A DNA stretch of 64,000 nt from Cryobacterium roopkundense (GCF_014200405.1 NZ_JACHBQ010000001.1:868001-932000), one strand, 5' to 3'. Shown: positions 43,658-53,613, numbered from the stretch's first letter. The notes: generated by a model from the sequence alone, not told the origin. A program made the numbers and translations.

Positions 43658-44287
43658 GTGACCACCTCCTCCACTCTCGTACCCGCCCTGCTGGGTCTCG
43701 CCACCGGTCTCTCGCTCATAATCGCGATCGGTTCGCAGAACGCGTTCGTGTTGCGTCTGGGCATCGAGGGGCGCAACGGCGTCATCGTTCCTGTCGTCGC
43801 GATCTGCGCAGCGTCGGATGCCGTGCTCATCATGGCCGGAGTGCTGGGACTCGGCGTCGTCGTTGCCGCGGCACCCGTCGCGATCATCGTCATGAGGGTG
43901 CTCGGGTCGGGATTCCTGATCACGTATGGGCTCTTCGCCGCCCGCCGCGCGATTCGCCCGGGAGCGCTGGTTGTGTCGGGTGTCGTGGCTTCCACGGGCA
44001 TGCGGGTCGCCGTGATGTCGGTGCTCGCTCTCACCTGGCTCAACCCACATGTGTACCTCGACACGGTGCTGTTCCTCGGTGCCGTCGCGAACCAACAGGG
44101 CACGGCGGAACGCTGGTGGTGGGCCGGTGGCGCCGTTGCCGCGAGCTTCGTCTGGTTCTCGGCGCTCGGGTTTGGTGCGCGCCTGCTGCGCCCGATGTTC
44201 GCAAAGCCGAGCTCGTGGCGGGTGCTTGACGCCGTCATCGCCGTGACAATGATCGCCCTCGGAGTGCGCCTGGCCCTCGGACACTAA
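43658..44287 (+). CDS. lysE: LysE/ArgO-family basic amino acid exporter
   Basis: A 209-residue membrane protein with six hydrophobic segments of the LysE superfamily. GLATGLSLIIAIGSQNAFVL is the diagnostic N-terminal block, and LALTWLNPHVYLDTVLFLGA the second. It exports lysine or arginine. GTG 43658 (TTSSTLVPALL) is chosen over TTG 43631 by homology. TAGCGT ends 7 nt before it, close to the leaderless pattern. Divergent from the LysG-type regulator. Confidence 0.92.
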   Translation: MTTSSTLVPALLGLATGLSLIIAIGSQNAFVLRLGIEGRNGVIVPVVAICAASDAVLIMAGVLGLGVVVAAAPVAIIVMRVLGSGFLITYGLFAARRAIRPGALVVSGVVASTGMRVAVMSVLALTWLNPHVYLDTVLFLGAVANQQGTAERWWWAGGAVAASFVWFSALGFGARLLRPMFAKPSSWRVLDAVIAVTMIALGVRLALGH

Positions 44288-44324
44288 GCATCCTCGATCT
44301 TGCAGAGCGGCAACCGGGCACACT

Positions 44325-44480
44325 TCTAGCCCGATGCGGAGCTGGCCGTATTGGCGCGGCGGGCCGCCAGGTGCGGGTGGGGTCGAAGAGTACGGGGCCT
44401 CGCACCTCGGATCGGCCTCGCACCATGCGGATTTGCCACCCGGAGGTGTCGATGGTGGCGTGGTGGTACCAGCAGAGCAA
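44325..44480 (-). pseudogene. 3' remnant of a DUF222/HNH endonuclease gene
   Basis: About 50 residues on the minus strand match the C-terminus of the abundant actinobacterial HNH (13E12-type) proteins: LLCWYHHATIDTSGWQIRMV then GPVLFDPTRTWRPAA. The N-terminal DUF222 region and the first HNH half are absent, and the natural stop seems lost. It is a decayed copy in the 294-bp gap between lysE and the acetyltransferase; I see nothing else there. Confidence 0.75.
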
Positions 44481-44581
44481 GCATCCGATGGAGCGTGGTG
44501 GGCAGGCGATCCTCGATATGGTCGCCGGAGACGATGATCTCGTGATTGCGGCGATCACGGTGTGGACTGCGCGCTGGCTCC

Positions 44582-45049
44582 CTAGCGGTCGGCGAGGTCT
44601 GCGATCAGCAGTTGTTGTGAGGCGGCGAATCCATTGCGCTCATACATGCGAATCGCCCCGGTGCTCGAGTGCACGCTGACGTGTTCGAGGCCGAAGCGGC
44701 GGGCGGTGGCGAGCACCACATCCATCAGCTGGCTGCCGACATGCGAGTCACGTTCCTCGGGCACGACGTAGACGCACTGCACATCTCCGGAGGAGCGGTC
44801 GAGGGCCTGCGGGCTCGGTACGCGTGGAAGCACGGCGAGCCAGGCCATGCCCACAACGGTGTCGCCGCGCACCGCTACAAACGGATGGTGCGCTCCGGTC
44901 TGCTGCACGGCAAACGACTCGACCGACGCTATATAGTGCTCGCGGGTCACGGTTGGAACGGGTCCGACCTCGAGAATCCAACGCCACCGCAGTCCGGCAA
45001 TCGCCCCGATCTCGTGTGGTTCGGCCGCGCGTACTTCGATGTTCTCCAT
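44582..45049 (-). CDS. GNAT-family N-acetyltransferase
   Basis: A 155-residue acetyltransferase starting MENIEVRAAEPHEIGAIAGL. GDVQCVYVVPEERDSHVGSQ LMDVV-type residues form the acetyl-CoA motif A (VVPEERDSHVGSQLM), followed by SVHSSTGAIRMYERNGF as motif B. Substrate unknown. ATG 45049 fits both homology and a CAGACT hexamer 6 nt upstream on the minus strand. The 171 bp up to the TetR gene hold no gene I can support. Confidence 0.88.
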   Translation of the reverse strand: MENIEVRAAEPHEIGAIAGLRWRWILEVGPVPTVTREHYIASVESFAVQQTGAHHPFVAVRGDTVVGMAWLAVLPRVPSPQALDRSSGDVQCVYVVPEERDSHVGSQLMDVVLATARRFGLEHVSVHSSTGAIRMYERNGFAASQQLLIADLADR

Positions 45050-45220
45050 AACCCCAGTCTGTCGCGTTGAGTCCAGCCAGCCCCGCGAGGGCGGCCTGCG
45101 CACGGGTTCGGGAGCGAGAGAGCTGACGGGGATCGAAAGCTCCGACGTCCGGGGTGGGGAGGCGATGGGGCTCTGTTATCTCGCCCACCGGGCGCTTTCG
45201 TGAGGTGCCGGGGGAGTGGG

Positions 45221-45820
45221 CTACGGGGCGGGGAGGCCGAGGGCGGCGAGGGCCATTTCCTCGAGGAGGGCGCGCACGGCGGCCTTCGAGGAGGCACGCG
45301 CGCTGTGCGGAGTCGAGTTGAGCAGTCCGAACGTGGCATGGGCGCGGATCCGGAGCAGGGCTTCGTCCACCGAGGGATGCACTCGGTGCAGCACGTCGAC
45401 CCAGAGCTCCACGTACTCGCGCTGCAGAACGCGAACCCTGTGACGATCTGCCTCGGCGAGGCTGTCGAGGTCGCGGTCCTGCACGCGGATCACGTCGGGG
45501 TTGGACAGGGCGAAGTGCACGTGGAAGCGCACGAGATCTCGGAGGGCGGCCGCGGCATCCGTTGTCTCGGTGACGACGGCCCGGCCGCCGGCAACGAGGT
45601 CCTCGCTCACATCGATGAGCAGAGCCGCGAGCACGGCCTGTTTGCCGCTGAAGTGCCTGTACACGGCCGGGCCGCTCACCCCGGCAGCCGCACCGAGGTC
45701 TTCGATGGAGACCCCGTTGAATCCGGACCGGGCGAAGAGCGTGGCGGCGGCCGTGAGCAGGGCGGAGCGGCGGTCGGCCTTGGCCTGGCTGCGCGGCGTG
45801 GTTTCGGTCTGTGCGCTCAT
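45221..45820 (-). CDS. TetR-family repressor of the acyl-CoA operon
   Basis: A 199-residue TetR regulator with N-terminal helix-turn-helix LTAAATLFARSGFNGVSIED then LGAAAGVSGPAVYRHFSGKQ and a helical ligand domain. It is divergent from the seven-gene acyl-CoA degradation operon, with two similar palindromes in the 113-bp gap. It probably senses an acyl-CoA intermediate, as related actinobacterial regulators of leucine catabolism do; that is inference. A GGGAGAG Shine-Dalgarno sequence precedes ATG 45820. Confidence 0.92.
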   Translation of the reverse strand: MSAQTETTPRSQAKADRRSALLTAAATLFARSGFNGVSIEDLGAAAGVSGPAVYRHFSGKQAVLAALLIDVSEDLVAGGRAVVTETTDAAAALRDLVRFHVHFALSNPDVIRVQDRDLDSLAEADRHRVRVLQREYVELWVDVLHRVHPSVDEALLRIRAHATFGLLNSTPHSARASSKAAVRALLEEMALAALGLPAP

Positions 45821-45851
45821 CGGCTCTCCCGCCTTTCAACTGGACATTTTA

Positions 45852-45867
45852 GTTAATCGTGACTAAC
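45852..45867. promoter_or_regulatory. TetR operator, copy 1 (GTTA-N8-TAAC)
   Basis: GTTAATCGTGACTAAC shares the GTTA-N8-TAAC frame with the better palindrome 25 bp downstream. Confidence 0.65.
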
Positions 45868-45875
45868 CTGAATTT

Positions 45876-45895
45876 CAGTTAGTGAACACTAACTG
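45876..45895. promoter_or_regulatory. TetR operator, copy 2 (perfect 9-bp inverted repeat)
   Basis: CAGTTAGTG-AA-CACTAACTG is a perfect 20-bp dyad between the divergent TetR and carboxylase genes, 38 bp before ATG 45934. Confidence 0.8.
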
Positions 45896-45933
45896 TACTT
45901 GATGTCGGGTCATCCGGCTTCACCAACGGGAAG

Positions 45934-47547
45934 ATGTCGATGGAGACACTCGCGAGTCAGCTCGACTCCTCTGCTCAGGCCTTCGTGGCCAACGACGCCG
46001 CCCAACGCGGCCTCGTGACCGACCTGAAACAGCGCCTCGCCACGGCCGCCCTCGGTGGGCCTGAGAAGTCCCGGCAGCGCCACCTCGCCAGGGGTAAGCT
46101 CCTGCCCCGCGAACGCATCGATCAGCTGCTCGACGAAGGCAGCCCCTTTCTCGAGATCGCGCCCCTCGCTGCGACCGGTCTCTACAACGATGACAGTCCC
46201 GGGGCGGGCGTCATCGCCGGTATCGGGCTCGTGCACGGGCGCTACGTTCTCGTGATCTCCAATGACGCCACCGTCAAGGGCGGCACCTACTACCCGATGA
46301 CGGTGAAGAAACACCTGCGCGCCCAGGAGATCGCCCTCGAGAACCGCCTGCCCTGCGTGTACCTCGTCGACTCCGGCGGAGCGTTCCTGCCCATGCAGGA
46401 CGAGGTCTTCCCCGACCGCGACCACTTCGGCCGCATCTTCTACAACCAGGCACGGATGTCCGCGGCCAAGATCCCCCAGATCGCTTCGGTGATGGGCTCG
46501 TGCACCGCCGGCGGCGCCTACGTGCCCGCGATGAGCGACGAAACCGTCATCGTGCAGGGTCAGGGCACTATCTTCCTCGGCGGCCCGCCCCTCGTGAAGG
46601 CCGCGATCGGCGAGATCGTCACCGCAGAGGAGCTCGGCGGCGGCGACCTGCACGCCCGCGTTTCCGGCGTCACCGACCACCTCGCCGAGAACGACGAGCA
46701 CGCGCTGCAGATCGTGCGCGACATCGTCTCGACCCTGCCTCGGGCCCAGGCCCCGGTCTGGGACGTGATCCCGACGGTCGCCCCTGTCGCCGACGAGAGC
46801 GAACTCTATGGAGCCGTGCCCGTGGACGTGCAGGGCCAATATGACGTGCACGAGGTCATCGCCCGCATCGTCGACGGCAGTGAATTCCACGAATTCAAGC
46901 GCGAATATGCCACGACCCTCATCACTGGGTTCGCCCACATCCACGGCCACCCGGTGGGCATCGTCGCCAACAACGGCATCCTCTTCGCCGACTCCGCGCT
47001 CAAGGGCGCGCACTTCATCGAGCTCTGCGACCAGCGGGGCATTCCCTTGGTCTTCCTGCAGAACATCTCCGGGTTCATGGTGGGCCGCGACGCCGAGGCC
47101 GGGGGCATCGCCAAGCACGGCGCCAAGATGGTCACCGCTGTCGCGACCGCGCGAGTGCCCAAACTCACCGTCGTGATCGGCGGCTCCTTCGGCGCCGGCA
47201 ACTACTCGATGTGCGGCCGTGCCTACTCGCCGCGTTTCCTCTGGATGTGGCCCGGCAGCCTCATTTCCGTGATGGGCGGGCCACAGGCCTCGTCGGTGCT
47301 CGCCACCGTGAAGCGTGAGCAGATCGAGGGCGGCGGCGACGAGTGGTCGGCCGAGGCAGAGACCGCCTTCAAAGACCCGATCCTGACGAAATACGAGACC
47401 CAGGGCAGCCCCTATTACTCGACCGCCCGCCTCTGGGACGACGGCGTCATCGACCCCACCGACACTCGCACGGTGTTGGGCCTCGCCCTCTCCGTGTGCG
47501 CCACCGCGCCGCTCGGCGAGTCCGCCTTCGGCCTCTTCCGAATGTGA
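45934..47547 (+). CDS. Acyl-CoA (methylcrotonyl-CoA-type) carboxylase beta subunit
   Basis: A 537-residue carboxyltransferase subunit. It transfers carboxyl from biotin to a branched acyl-Co[57 protein letters not shown] and the C-terminal [20 protein letters not shown] [19 protein letters not shown] are the oxyanion and CoA blocks. The sequence suits methylcrotonyl-CoA carboxylase, as does the context with isovaleryl-CoA dehydrogenase. Start ATG 45934 follows GGGAAG. First gene of the operon; the alpha subunit starts 8 bp after its stop. Confidence 0.93.
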   Translation: MSMETLASQLDSSAQAFVANDAAQRGLVTDLKQRLATAALGGPEKSRQRHLARGKLLPRERIDQLLDEGSPFLEIAPLAATGLYNDDSPGAGVIAGIGLVHGRYVLVISNDATVKGGTYYPMTVKKHLRAQEIALENRLPCVYLVDSGGAFLPMQDEVFPDRDHFGRIFYNQARMSAAKIPQIASVMGSCTAGGAYVPAMSDETVIVQGQGTIFLGGPPLVKAAIGEIVTAEELGGGDLHARVSGVTDHLAENDEHALQIVRDIVSTLPRAQAPVWDVIPTVAPVADESELYGAVPVDVQGQYDVHEVIARIVDGSEFHEFKREYATTLITGFAHIHGHPVGIVANNGILFADSALKGAHFIELCDQRGIPLVFLQNISGFMVGRDAEAGGIAKHGAKMVTAVATARVPKLTVVIGGSFGAGNYSMCGRAYSPRFLWMWPGSLISVMGGPQASSVLATVKREQIEGGGDEWSAEAETAFKDPILTKYETQGSPYYSTARLWDDGVIDPTDTRTVLGLALSVCATAPLGESAFGLFRM

Positions 47548-47555
47548 GTGAAGCC

Positions 47556-49649
47556 ATGACAACGACAACATTCGAGACGGTTCTGGTCGCCAACCGCGGC
47601 GAAATCGCCTGCCGCATCATCCGCACACTGCGTGAGAGCGGCATCCGCTCGATTGCGGTGTACAGCGACGCCGACCGTGACGCTCTTCATGTATCGCTAG
47701 CGGATGCCGCGGTGCGCCTGGGTGGCGCGGCCCCGGCAGACAGCTACCTCAACTTCGAGGCCGTGCTCGCGGCCGCCGCGCGAACCGGCGCGCAGGCCAT
47801 CCACCCCGGCTACGGATTCCTGAGCGAGAACCAGGCCTTCGCGCAGGCCTGCGCCGACGCCGGGATCGTGTTCATCGGGCCGAGCGTGCACGCGCTGAAC
47901 ATGATGGGCGACAAGATCCGCTCGAAGAACCACGTGGCAGGTTACGGCGTACCGATCATTCCGGGGGTCGCGCAGCCAGGCCTCAGCAACGAGCAGCTCA
48001 TCGCGGCGGCCGTGGACGTGGGCTACCCCATGTTGATCAAGCCGTCCGCGGGCGGCGGCGGCAAGGGCATGCACGTGGTGGAACGCGCCGAGGACCTGCC
48101 GGCCACCCTCGAGACCGCCCGGCGCGTGGCTCTGAGCGCGTTCGGCGACGACACCCTCCTGCTCGAACGCCTCGTGCCGACCCCGCGACACATCGAGGTG
48201 CAGGTGCTGGCGGACAACCACGGTACCGTCATCCACCTCGGCGAGCGCGAGTGCTCGCTGCAGCGCCGGCACCAGAAGGTGATCGAGGAGGCTCCCTCCC
48301 CGCTGCTCGATGAGGCCACCCGCTCTCGCATCGGCGAGGCGGCCTGCGCCGCGGCCCGCAGCGTGGGTTACAGCGGAGCCGGCACCGTGGAATTCCTGGT
48401 CTCCGCAGCCGCGCCCGACGAGTTCTTCTTCATGGAGATGAACACCCGCCTCCAGGTGGAACACCCGGTCACCGAGATGGTCACCGGCATCGACCTCGTC
48501 GACTGGCAGGTGCGCATCGCCGCCGGGGAGCCGCTCACCGTGGCCCAGTCCGACGTGACCCTCACCGGGCATGCGATCGAGGCCCGGGTCTACGCCGAGA
48601 ACCCGGAGCGCGGTTTCCTGCCGACCACCGGCACCGTGCTGCAGTTGCACGAGGCCACCGGTGAGGGCGTGCGCGTCGACAGCTCGCTCGCCCCTGGCCT
48701 GACGATCGCCTCGCACTACGACCCGATGCTCGCCAAGGTGATCGCCTGGGCCCCCACCCGGCTCGAGGCGCTCACCCGGCTCGACCGGGCGCTCGCCGAC
48801 ACTGTCTTGCTCGGTGTGCACACGAACACGGAATACCTGCGGCTCCTTCTAGCGGACGCCGACGTGCGCGCCGGGCGTCTGGACACCGGCCTGATCGAGC
48901 GCAAGCTCCCCGACCTGAAATTCCGCGGCGCCGACGCGCAGCTGCTCGCCGCCGCGGCGCTGTTCCTGCACGGGCGCACGGGCCTGACTGCCGGGTCCGA
49001 TGTGGCCGGCGCGAACGGCGTGTGGACGCGACCGAGCGGGTGGCGGATGGGTTCGCCCCGTCCGGTGCGGTATTCGCTCGGGGTGAGCGCGACCGAATCC
49101 GTTGACGTGCGGGTTGTCGGAGAGGCGGGGGCGGCATCCGTTTTGATCGGAGAGGGCCCAGCTGTATCGGCGAGCCTCACGACGGTCCCGGGCCGCGCAG
49201 GCTCGTTCAGCGTCGAGTACGACGGCGAGAACACGGTCTTCGCCATCGAGCAGTCCGGGGCGCGCGTACACATCGGCGTCGACGGATTCTCGCTCGAGCT
49301 GCGCTACCGATCGCGGGCCGAACAGCTCGCGGAACACCTCGCGAATCGCGACCGGGTGCCCGGGGCGGTCAGCCCCGACGTGCGATCGCCCATGCCCGGC
49401 ACCGTCATCGCAGTGCACGCCGCCACCGGCGACACCGTGACCGCGGGCCAGACCATCCTCGTGGTCGAGGCCATGAAGATGGAGCACAAACTCGTGGCCT
49501 CCGCGGCGGGCCGCGTCACCGTGAACCTGAAGGTCGGCGACCTCGTGGCCCTCGACCAGGTCGTCGCTTCCGTCCTGGCTGCCACACCCCCGGACACGGC
49601 CGCAGACACAGCCCCAGAAACCACCCCAGACAACGGAGACTCAGCATGA
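47556..49649 (+). CDS. Acyl-CoA carboxylase alpha subunit (biotin carboxylase plus BCCP)
   Basis: A 697-residue subunit. The biotin carboxylase domain shows VLVANRGEIACRIIRTLRES, the ATP-grasp loop KPSAGGGGKGMHVVERAEDL and FMEMNTRLQVEHPVTEMVTG. The C-terminal biotinyl domain has VVEAMKMEHKLVA with the biotinylated Lys641. A Thr/Pro/Asp-rich tail ends the protein. Together with the beta subunit it forms a methylcrotonyl-CoA-type carboxylase. The ATG 47556 is in the gap after the beta-subunit stop; the next gene overlaps its stop by four bases. Confidence 0.95.
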   Translation: MTTTTFETVLVANRGEIACRIIRTLRESGIRSIAVYSDADRDALHVSLADAAVRLGGAAPADSYLNFEAVLAAAARTGAQAIHPGYGFLSENQAFAQACADAGIVFIGPSVHALNMMGDKIRSKNHVAGYGVPIIPGVAQPGLSNEQLIAAAVDVGYPMLIKPSAGGGGKGMHVVERAEDLPATLETARRVALSAFGDDTLLLERLVPTPRHIEVQVLADNHGTVIHLGERECSLQRRHQKVIEEAPSPLLDEATRSRIGEAACAAARSVGYSGAGTVEFLVSAAAPDEFFFMEMNTRLQVEHPVTEMVTGIDLVDWQVRIAAGEPLTVAQSDVTLTGHAIEARVYAENPERGFLPTTGTVLQLHEATGEGVRVDSSLAPGLTIASHYDPMLAKVIAWAPTRLEALTRLDRALADTVLLGVHTNTEYLRLLLADADVRAGRLDTGLIERKLPDLKFRGADAQLLAAAALFLHGRTGLTAGSDVAGANGVWTRPSGWRMGSPRPVRYSLGVSATESVDVRVVGEAGAASVLIGEGPAVSASLTTVPGRAGSFSVEYDGENTVFAIEQSGARVHIGVDGFSLELRYRSRAEQLAEHLANRDRVPGAVSPDVRSPMPGTVIAVHAATGDTVTAGQTILVVEAMKMEHKLVASAAGRVTVNLKVGDLVALDQVVASVLAATPPDTAADTAPETTPDNGDSA

Positions 49650-50812
49650 GCTACGAACTCACCCCCGAATACCAGGCCCTCAGCGACACCGTCCGCGACT
49701 TCGCCGACACCGTCGTGGCCCCCGCCGCCTACGAGTACGACACCAAACGCAGTCTGCCCTACGGCATCATCGCGCAGATGGGTGAGATGGGCCTCTTCGG
49801 GCTGCCCTTCCCCGTGCAGTACGGCGGCCAGGGCAAGGACTACTTCGCCCTCTGCCTCGCCGTGGAGCAGCTCGCCCGCGCGGACCAGAGCATCGCCGTG
49901 ACACTCGAGGCCGGTGTGGGCCTCGGCATCATGCCCGTCTACCGCAGTGGCACAGAGGCGCAGAAGCAGGAGTGGGTTCCACGCCTCGCAAGTGGCTCCG
50001 CGCTCGCCGCGTTCGGGCTCACCGAAGCGGATGCCGGCTCCGACGCCGCGGGCACCAAGACCACCGCAGAACTCACGGGCGGCGAATGGGTGATCAACGG
50101 CACGAAACAGTTCATCACCAACTCGGGTTCTGAGATTACGTGCCTCGTCACGGTGACCGCGGTCACCGGGGAATCGACCCGCGCAAACGGTTCCATCAAG
50201 AAGGAACTCACCGCCATCTTGGTGCCCACACCGACCCCCGGTTTCACCGCGCTGCCGCCCTACGACAAGGTGGGTTGGCACACCTCAGACACCCACCCTC
50301 TCGTGTTCGACAACGTGCGAGTGCCCGAGGCGAACCTGCTCGGGGAACGCGGTCGTGGCTTCGCGAATTTCGTGCAGACCCTCGACGAGGGCCGCATCGC
50401 CTTCGCCGCGCTCTGCACCGGCGCGGCGCAGGGCTGTCTCGAAGAGTCGATCCGCTATGCGAACAGCCGCAACGTCTTCGGCCGTTCCATCGGCTCCAAC
50501 CAGCACATTGCCTTCAAGATCGCGCGGATGCAGGCGCGCGTGCACACCGCGCGTCTCGCCTACTACGACGCCGCTCTGAAAATGATCAACGGCAAGCCAT
50601 TCAAGATGGAAGCCTCGATTGCCAAAATGGTGGGCAGCGAAGCGGCCATGGACAACGCCCGCGACGCCACGCAGATCTTCGGCGGCTACGGCTTCATGAA
50701 CGAGAATCCCGTCGCGCGGCACTATCGTGATTCGAAGGTGCTTGAGCTTGGCGAGGGTACGACCGAGGTGCAGCTGATGGTCATCTCGCGAGCCCTGGGT
50801 TTCGCCGGCTAA
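49646..50812 (+). CDS. Acyl-CoA dehydrogenase, probably isovaleryl-CoA dehydrogenase
   Basis: A 388-residue FAD-dependent dehydrogenase. FGLTEADAGSDAAGTKTTAE is the FAD-binding strand, KQFITNSGSEI the next block, and IFGGYGFMNENPVARHYRDS with LELGEGTTEVQLMVISRALG the C-terminal signature. It would oxidise isovaleryl-CoA to 3-methylcrotonyl-CoA, the substrate of the carboxylase encoded upstream. The specificity rests on context. It overlaps the alpha subunit gene by four bases. Confidence 0.93.
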   Translation: MSYELTPEYQALSDTVRDFADTVVAPAAYEYDTKRSLPYGIIAQMGEMGLFGLPFPVQYGGQGKDYFALCLAVEQLARADQSIAVTLEAGVGLGIMPVYRSGTEAQKQEWVPRLASGSALAAFGLTEADAGSDAAGTKTTAELTGGEWVINGTKQFITNSGSEITCLVTVTAVTGESTRANGSIKKELTAILVPTPTPGFTALPPYDKVGWHTSDTHPLVFDNVRVPEANLLGERGRGFANFVQTLDEGRIAFAALCTGAAQGCLEESIRYANSRNVFGRSIGSNQHIAFKIARMQARVHTARLAYYDAALKMINGKPFKMEASIAKMVGSEAAMDNARDATQIFGGYGFMNENPVARHYRDSKVLELGEGTTEVQLMVISRALGFAG

Positions 50813-50846
50813 TCGCCAACGACCGAACGCTGAACGGGAGATGTGA

Positions 50847-51617
50847 ATGATTGACAAGGTGGTCAAGAGTGCCGCGGAGGCCGTGGCCGATATCCCCGAT
50901 GGGGCGAGCATCGCCGTGGGTGGGTTCGGCCTGTGCGGAATTCCAGAGGCGCTCATCGAAGCCCTCTACGATCAGGGCACGACCGAAATTGAGACCATCA
51001 GTAACAACTGCGGCGTCGATGGCTGGGGGCTGGGTCGGTTGCTCGCAGACCACCGCATCCGGCGCACCGTGAGTTCGTACGTGGGGGAGAACAAGGAGTT
51101 CGCCCGCCAGTATCTCTCGGGCGAGCTTGAGGTGGAACTGACACCGCAGGGAACGCTCGCAGAAAAGCTCCGCGCAGGCGGCGCGGGGATCCCGGCGTTC
51201 TTCACCCCCGCCGGGGTGGGCACTCAGGTGAGCGAGGGGGGCCTGCCGCAGCGTTACCACCCCGACGGCACTGTGGCCAAGGCCTCAGAGCCCAAGGAGG
51301 TGCGCCGGTTCGACGGGGCCGATTACGTGATGGAACGCTCCGTAACGCCGGACTTCGCCCTCGTGCACGCGCTCAAGGGTGACCGCTACGGCAACCTCGT
51401 GTTCCACGCCGCCGCGGCGAACTTCAACCCGCTCGCCGCCATGGCGGGCAGGATCACGATCGCCCAGGTGGAGCAACTCGTCGAACCCGGCGAACTGAAC
51501 CCTGAGAACATCCACACCCCCGGAATCTTCGTGCAGCGGGTCGTGGTCGTCGGAGAGGTCGAGAAACGCATCGAACGCCGAACCGTGTCACCCGACCCAG
51601 TGAAGGGAACCGAATGA
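50847..51617 (+). CDS. 3-oxoacid CoA-transferase subunit A
   Basis: A 256-residue subunit of a succinyl-CoA:acetoacetate-type CoA-transferase. [20 protein letters not shown] is the CoA-binding N-terminal motif; [17 protein letters not shown] and YRKTARNFNP-equivalent [18 protein letters not shown] follow. It activates acetoacetate, the end product of leucine degradation. AACGGGAGAT precedes ATG 50847. Subunit B overlaps its stop by four bases. Confidence 0.94.
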   Translation: MIDKVVKSAAEAVADIPDGASIAVGGFGLCGIPEALIEALYDQGTTEIETISNNCGVDGWGLGRLLADHRIRRTVSSYVGENKEFARQYLSGELEVELTPQGTLAEKLRAGGAGIPAFFTPAGVGTQVSEGGLPQRYHPDGTVAKASEPKEVRRFDGADYVMERSVTPDFALVHALKGDRYGNLVFHAAAANFNPLAAMAGRITIAQVEQLVEPGELNPENIHTPGIFVQRVVVVGEVEKRIERRTVSPDPVKGTE

Positions 51618-52285
51618 GCCTCACCAGGGAAGAGCTCGCGGCGCGCGTCGCCCTCGAGCTCGAGAACGGCCAGTATGTCAATCTCGGCATTGGAATGCCC
51701 ACCCTGATTCCGAACTACATCCCGGACGACATCGAGGTGGTTCTGCATTCCGAGAACGGCATACTCGGCGTCGGCCCGTACCCGACCGAGGCGAACATCG
51801 ACCCCGACCTGATCAACGCGGGCAAGGAAACCGTCACGGTGAACACCGGGGCGGCCTTCTTCGACTCGGCGGCCTCCTTCGGTATGGTGCGCGGCGGCCA
51901 CGTGGACGTGGCCGTGCTCGGCGCCATGGAGGTCGCCGCCAACGGCGACCTGGCCAACTGGATGATTCCCGGCAAGATGGTCAAGGGCATGGGCGGGGCC
52001 ATGGACCTCGTCTTCGGCGCCAAGCGTCTCATCGTGATGATGGAACACATCGACAAACACGGCACTCCCAAGATCGTGCAGGACTGCAGCCTGCCGCTCA
52101 CCGGGCGGGGCTGCGTCAACCTGATCGTCACCGACCTCGCCGTGATCGAGGTCACTCCGGAGGGGCTCGTGCTGCGCGAGACGGCACCCGGAGTAACCGT
52201 CGACGAGGTCGTCGCCGCGACCGGTGCCGCGTTGCGCGTCGACCTCAACCCTGTTCATAGCGACACAATCGAGGTCATCCGATGA
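51614..52285 (+). CDS. 3-oxoacid CoA-transferase subunit B
   Basis: A 223-residue catalytic subunit. [20 protein letters not shown] is the family start and [18 protein letters not shown] contains the catalytic glutamate. [20 protein letters not shown] and [19 protein letters not shown] complete the pattern. It works with subunit A to make acetoacetyl-CoA. It overlaps both neighbours by four bases. Confidence 0.95.
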   Translation: MSLTREELAARVALELENGQYVNLGIGMPTLIPNYIPDDIEVVLHSENGILGVGPYPTEANIDPDLINAGKETVTVNTGAAFFDSAASFGMVRGGHVDVAVLGAMEVAANGDLANWMIPGKMVKGMGGAMDLVFGAKRLIVMMEHIDKHGTPKIVQDCSLPLTGRGCVNLIVTDLAVIEVTPEGLVLRETAPGVTVDEVVAATGAALRVDLNPVHSDTIEVIR

Positions 52286-52767
52286 AAGACGACCGCCCCA
52301 CCGTTGAACAGCGAGGGCTGTTCTTCGAGGAATTCGACCTCGACGTGCGCTACCTGCACCGCCCGGGCCGCACGGCCACCGAGGCCGACAACGTGATGTT
52401 CACGACGATGACCATGAACACGCAGGGACTCCACCTCGACGCGGCCTGGGCCGCCACCCAGCCGTTCGGCGAACGCCTGATGAACTCGATGTGGACGCTA
52501 TCCACGATGGTGGGTTCCTCCGTCGCTCAGCTCACGCAGGGCACGATCGTGGCGAACCTCGGATTCGCGGAGGTGACCTTCCCTCATCCGCTACACCACG
52601 GCGACACTCTGTACTCGGAAACCGTCGTGACGAGCAAGCGGCTGTCAAGTTCGCGTCCTGGCCAGGGCATCATCACGCTCACCCACACCGGGCGCAATCA
52701 GTACAAGGACGTGGTCGGCACAGCCGTACGCACCGTCATGGTGTGGTGCAAGGAGGCCAGACCATGA
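52282..52767 (+). CDS. MaoC-family hydratase
   Basis: A 161-residue hot-dog-fold protein. [23 protein letters not shown]-type residues ([13 protein letters not shown]) give the MaoC hydratase pattern, with [15 protein letters not shown] near the end. It probably hydrates an enoyl-CoA; 3-methylglutaconyl-CoA is the missing step of the leucine route, but mesaconyl-CoA-like substrates are equally possible. It overlaps both neighbours by four bases, so it belongs to the operon. Confidence 0.88.
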   Translation: MKDDRPTVEQRGLFFEEFDLDVRYLHRPGRTATEADNVMFTTMTMNTQGLHLDAAWAATQPFGERLMNSMWTLSTMVGSSVAQLTQGTIVANLGFAEVTFPHPLHHGDTLYSETVVTSKRLSSSRPGQGIITLTHTGRNQYKDVVGTAVRTVMVWCKEARP

Positions 52768-53570
52768 CGTTCCAGCTGGGCCCGGCACTGCTCTTCTGCC
52801 CGGCCGACAGGCCGGAGCGCTACGAGAAGGCAGCCGCGCGCGCCGACGAGGTCATTCTCGACCTCGAAGATGCCGTGGCCCCGGGTGCGAAGGCCGACGC
52901 TCGGATCGCGCTGCTCAAGCATCCGCTTGACCCTGAGCGCACGATCGTGCGCGTCAACCCTGTCGGCACCGCCGACTTCGCCCTCGACCTCGCCGCCCTC
53001 GAGGCCACGGACTACCGCTTTGTGATTGCAGCGAAGGCCGAGACGGCCACCGAGATGGCGGCCCTGTCGTCGTACAGGGTGGTCGCACTCTGCGAAACGG
53101 CCGCCGGCATCCAGGCTGCGGGGCTGCTGGCCGCCGCGCCGAACGTCGTCGCGCTCATGTGGGGCGCCGAAGACCTCATCGCCTCCCTCGGCGGCTCCTC
53201 GAGCCGTTTCGCCGACGGGCGCTACCGCGATGTGGCTCGCCACGCCCGCTCCACGGTGCTGCTCGCCGCCGGGTCACGCGGAAAGGCCGCGATCGACTCC
53301 GTCTACCTCGACATTCCCGACACAGCCGGGCTCGCGCTCGAAGCCGAAGACGCCGTGGCGAGTGGATTCCGCGCCACCGCCTGCATCCACCCCAGCCAGG
53401 TCGACGTCATCCGCACCGCCTACCGGCCCACAGCGGATGCCGTGGCCCAGGCCCGCGCGCTGCTGGCCGCCGCGGTCGGCGAGCGTGGCGTCTTCCAATT
53501 CGAGGGCCGCATGATCGACGGTCCCGTGCTGCGCCATGCCGAGGCTGTGCTCCGTCGCGCCGGCGGCTGA
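52764..53570 (+). CDS. CitE-like CoA ester lyase (HpcH/HpaI aldolase family)
   Basis: A 268-residue TIM-barrel lyase. LLFCPADRPERYEKAAARAD and VILDLEDAVAPGAKADAR are the family N-terminus, with metal-binding acids in ALCETAAGIQAAGLL and LMWGAEDLIASLGG. Such enzymes cleave malyl-, citramalyl- or 3-hydroxy-3-methylglutaryl-type CoA esters. In this operon it may carry out the final cleavage normally done by HMG-CoA lyase, which is absent from the operon; that is inference. ATG 52764 overlaps the MaoC stop by four bases; an AGGAGG sequence lies just upstream. Confidence 0.9.
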   Translation: MTFQLGPALLFCPADRPERYEKAAARADEVILDLEDAVAPGAKADARIALLKHPLDPERTIVRVNPVGTADFALDLAALEATDYRFVIAAKAETATEMAALSSYRVVALCETAAGIQAAGLLAAAPNVVALMWGAEDLIASLGGSSSRFADGRYRDVARHARSTVLLAAGSRGKAAIDSVYLDIPDTAGLALEAEDAVASGFRATACIHPSQVDVIRTAYRPTADAVAQARALLAAAVGERGVFQFEGRMIDGPVLRHAEAVLRRAGG

Positions 53571-53613
53571 CCCTGCCTCCGCCGGTCGAGGCGCGAGGAA
53601 GGAGCGATCGAGA

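Noticed and set aside
45050..45220. Coding remnant in the gap before the TetR gene
   Set aside because: A short minus-strand stretch looks protein-like (TPDVGAFDPRQLSRSRTRAQ) but has no start, no recognisable family and no conserved end, so I do not call it.
45910..47571. 553-codon minus-strand frame opposite the carboxylase beta subunit
   Set aside because: Antisense of a strongly conserved gene; composition is typical of a shadow frame.
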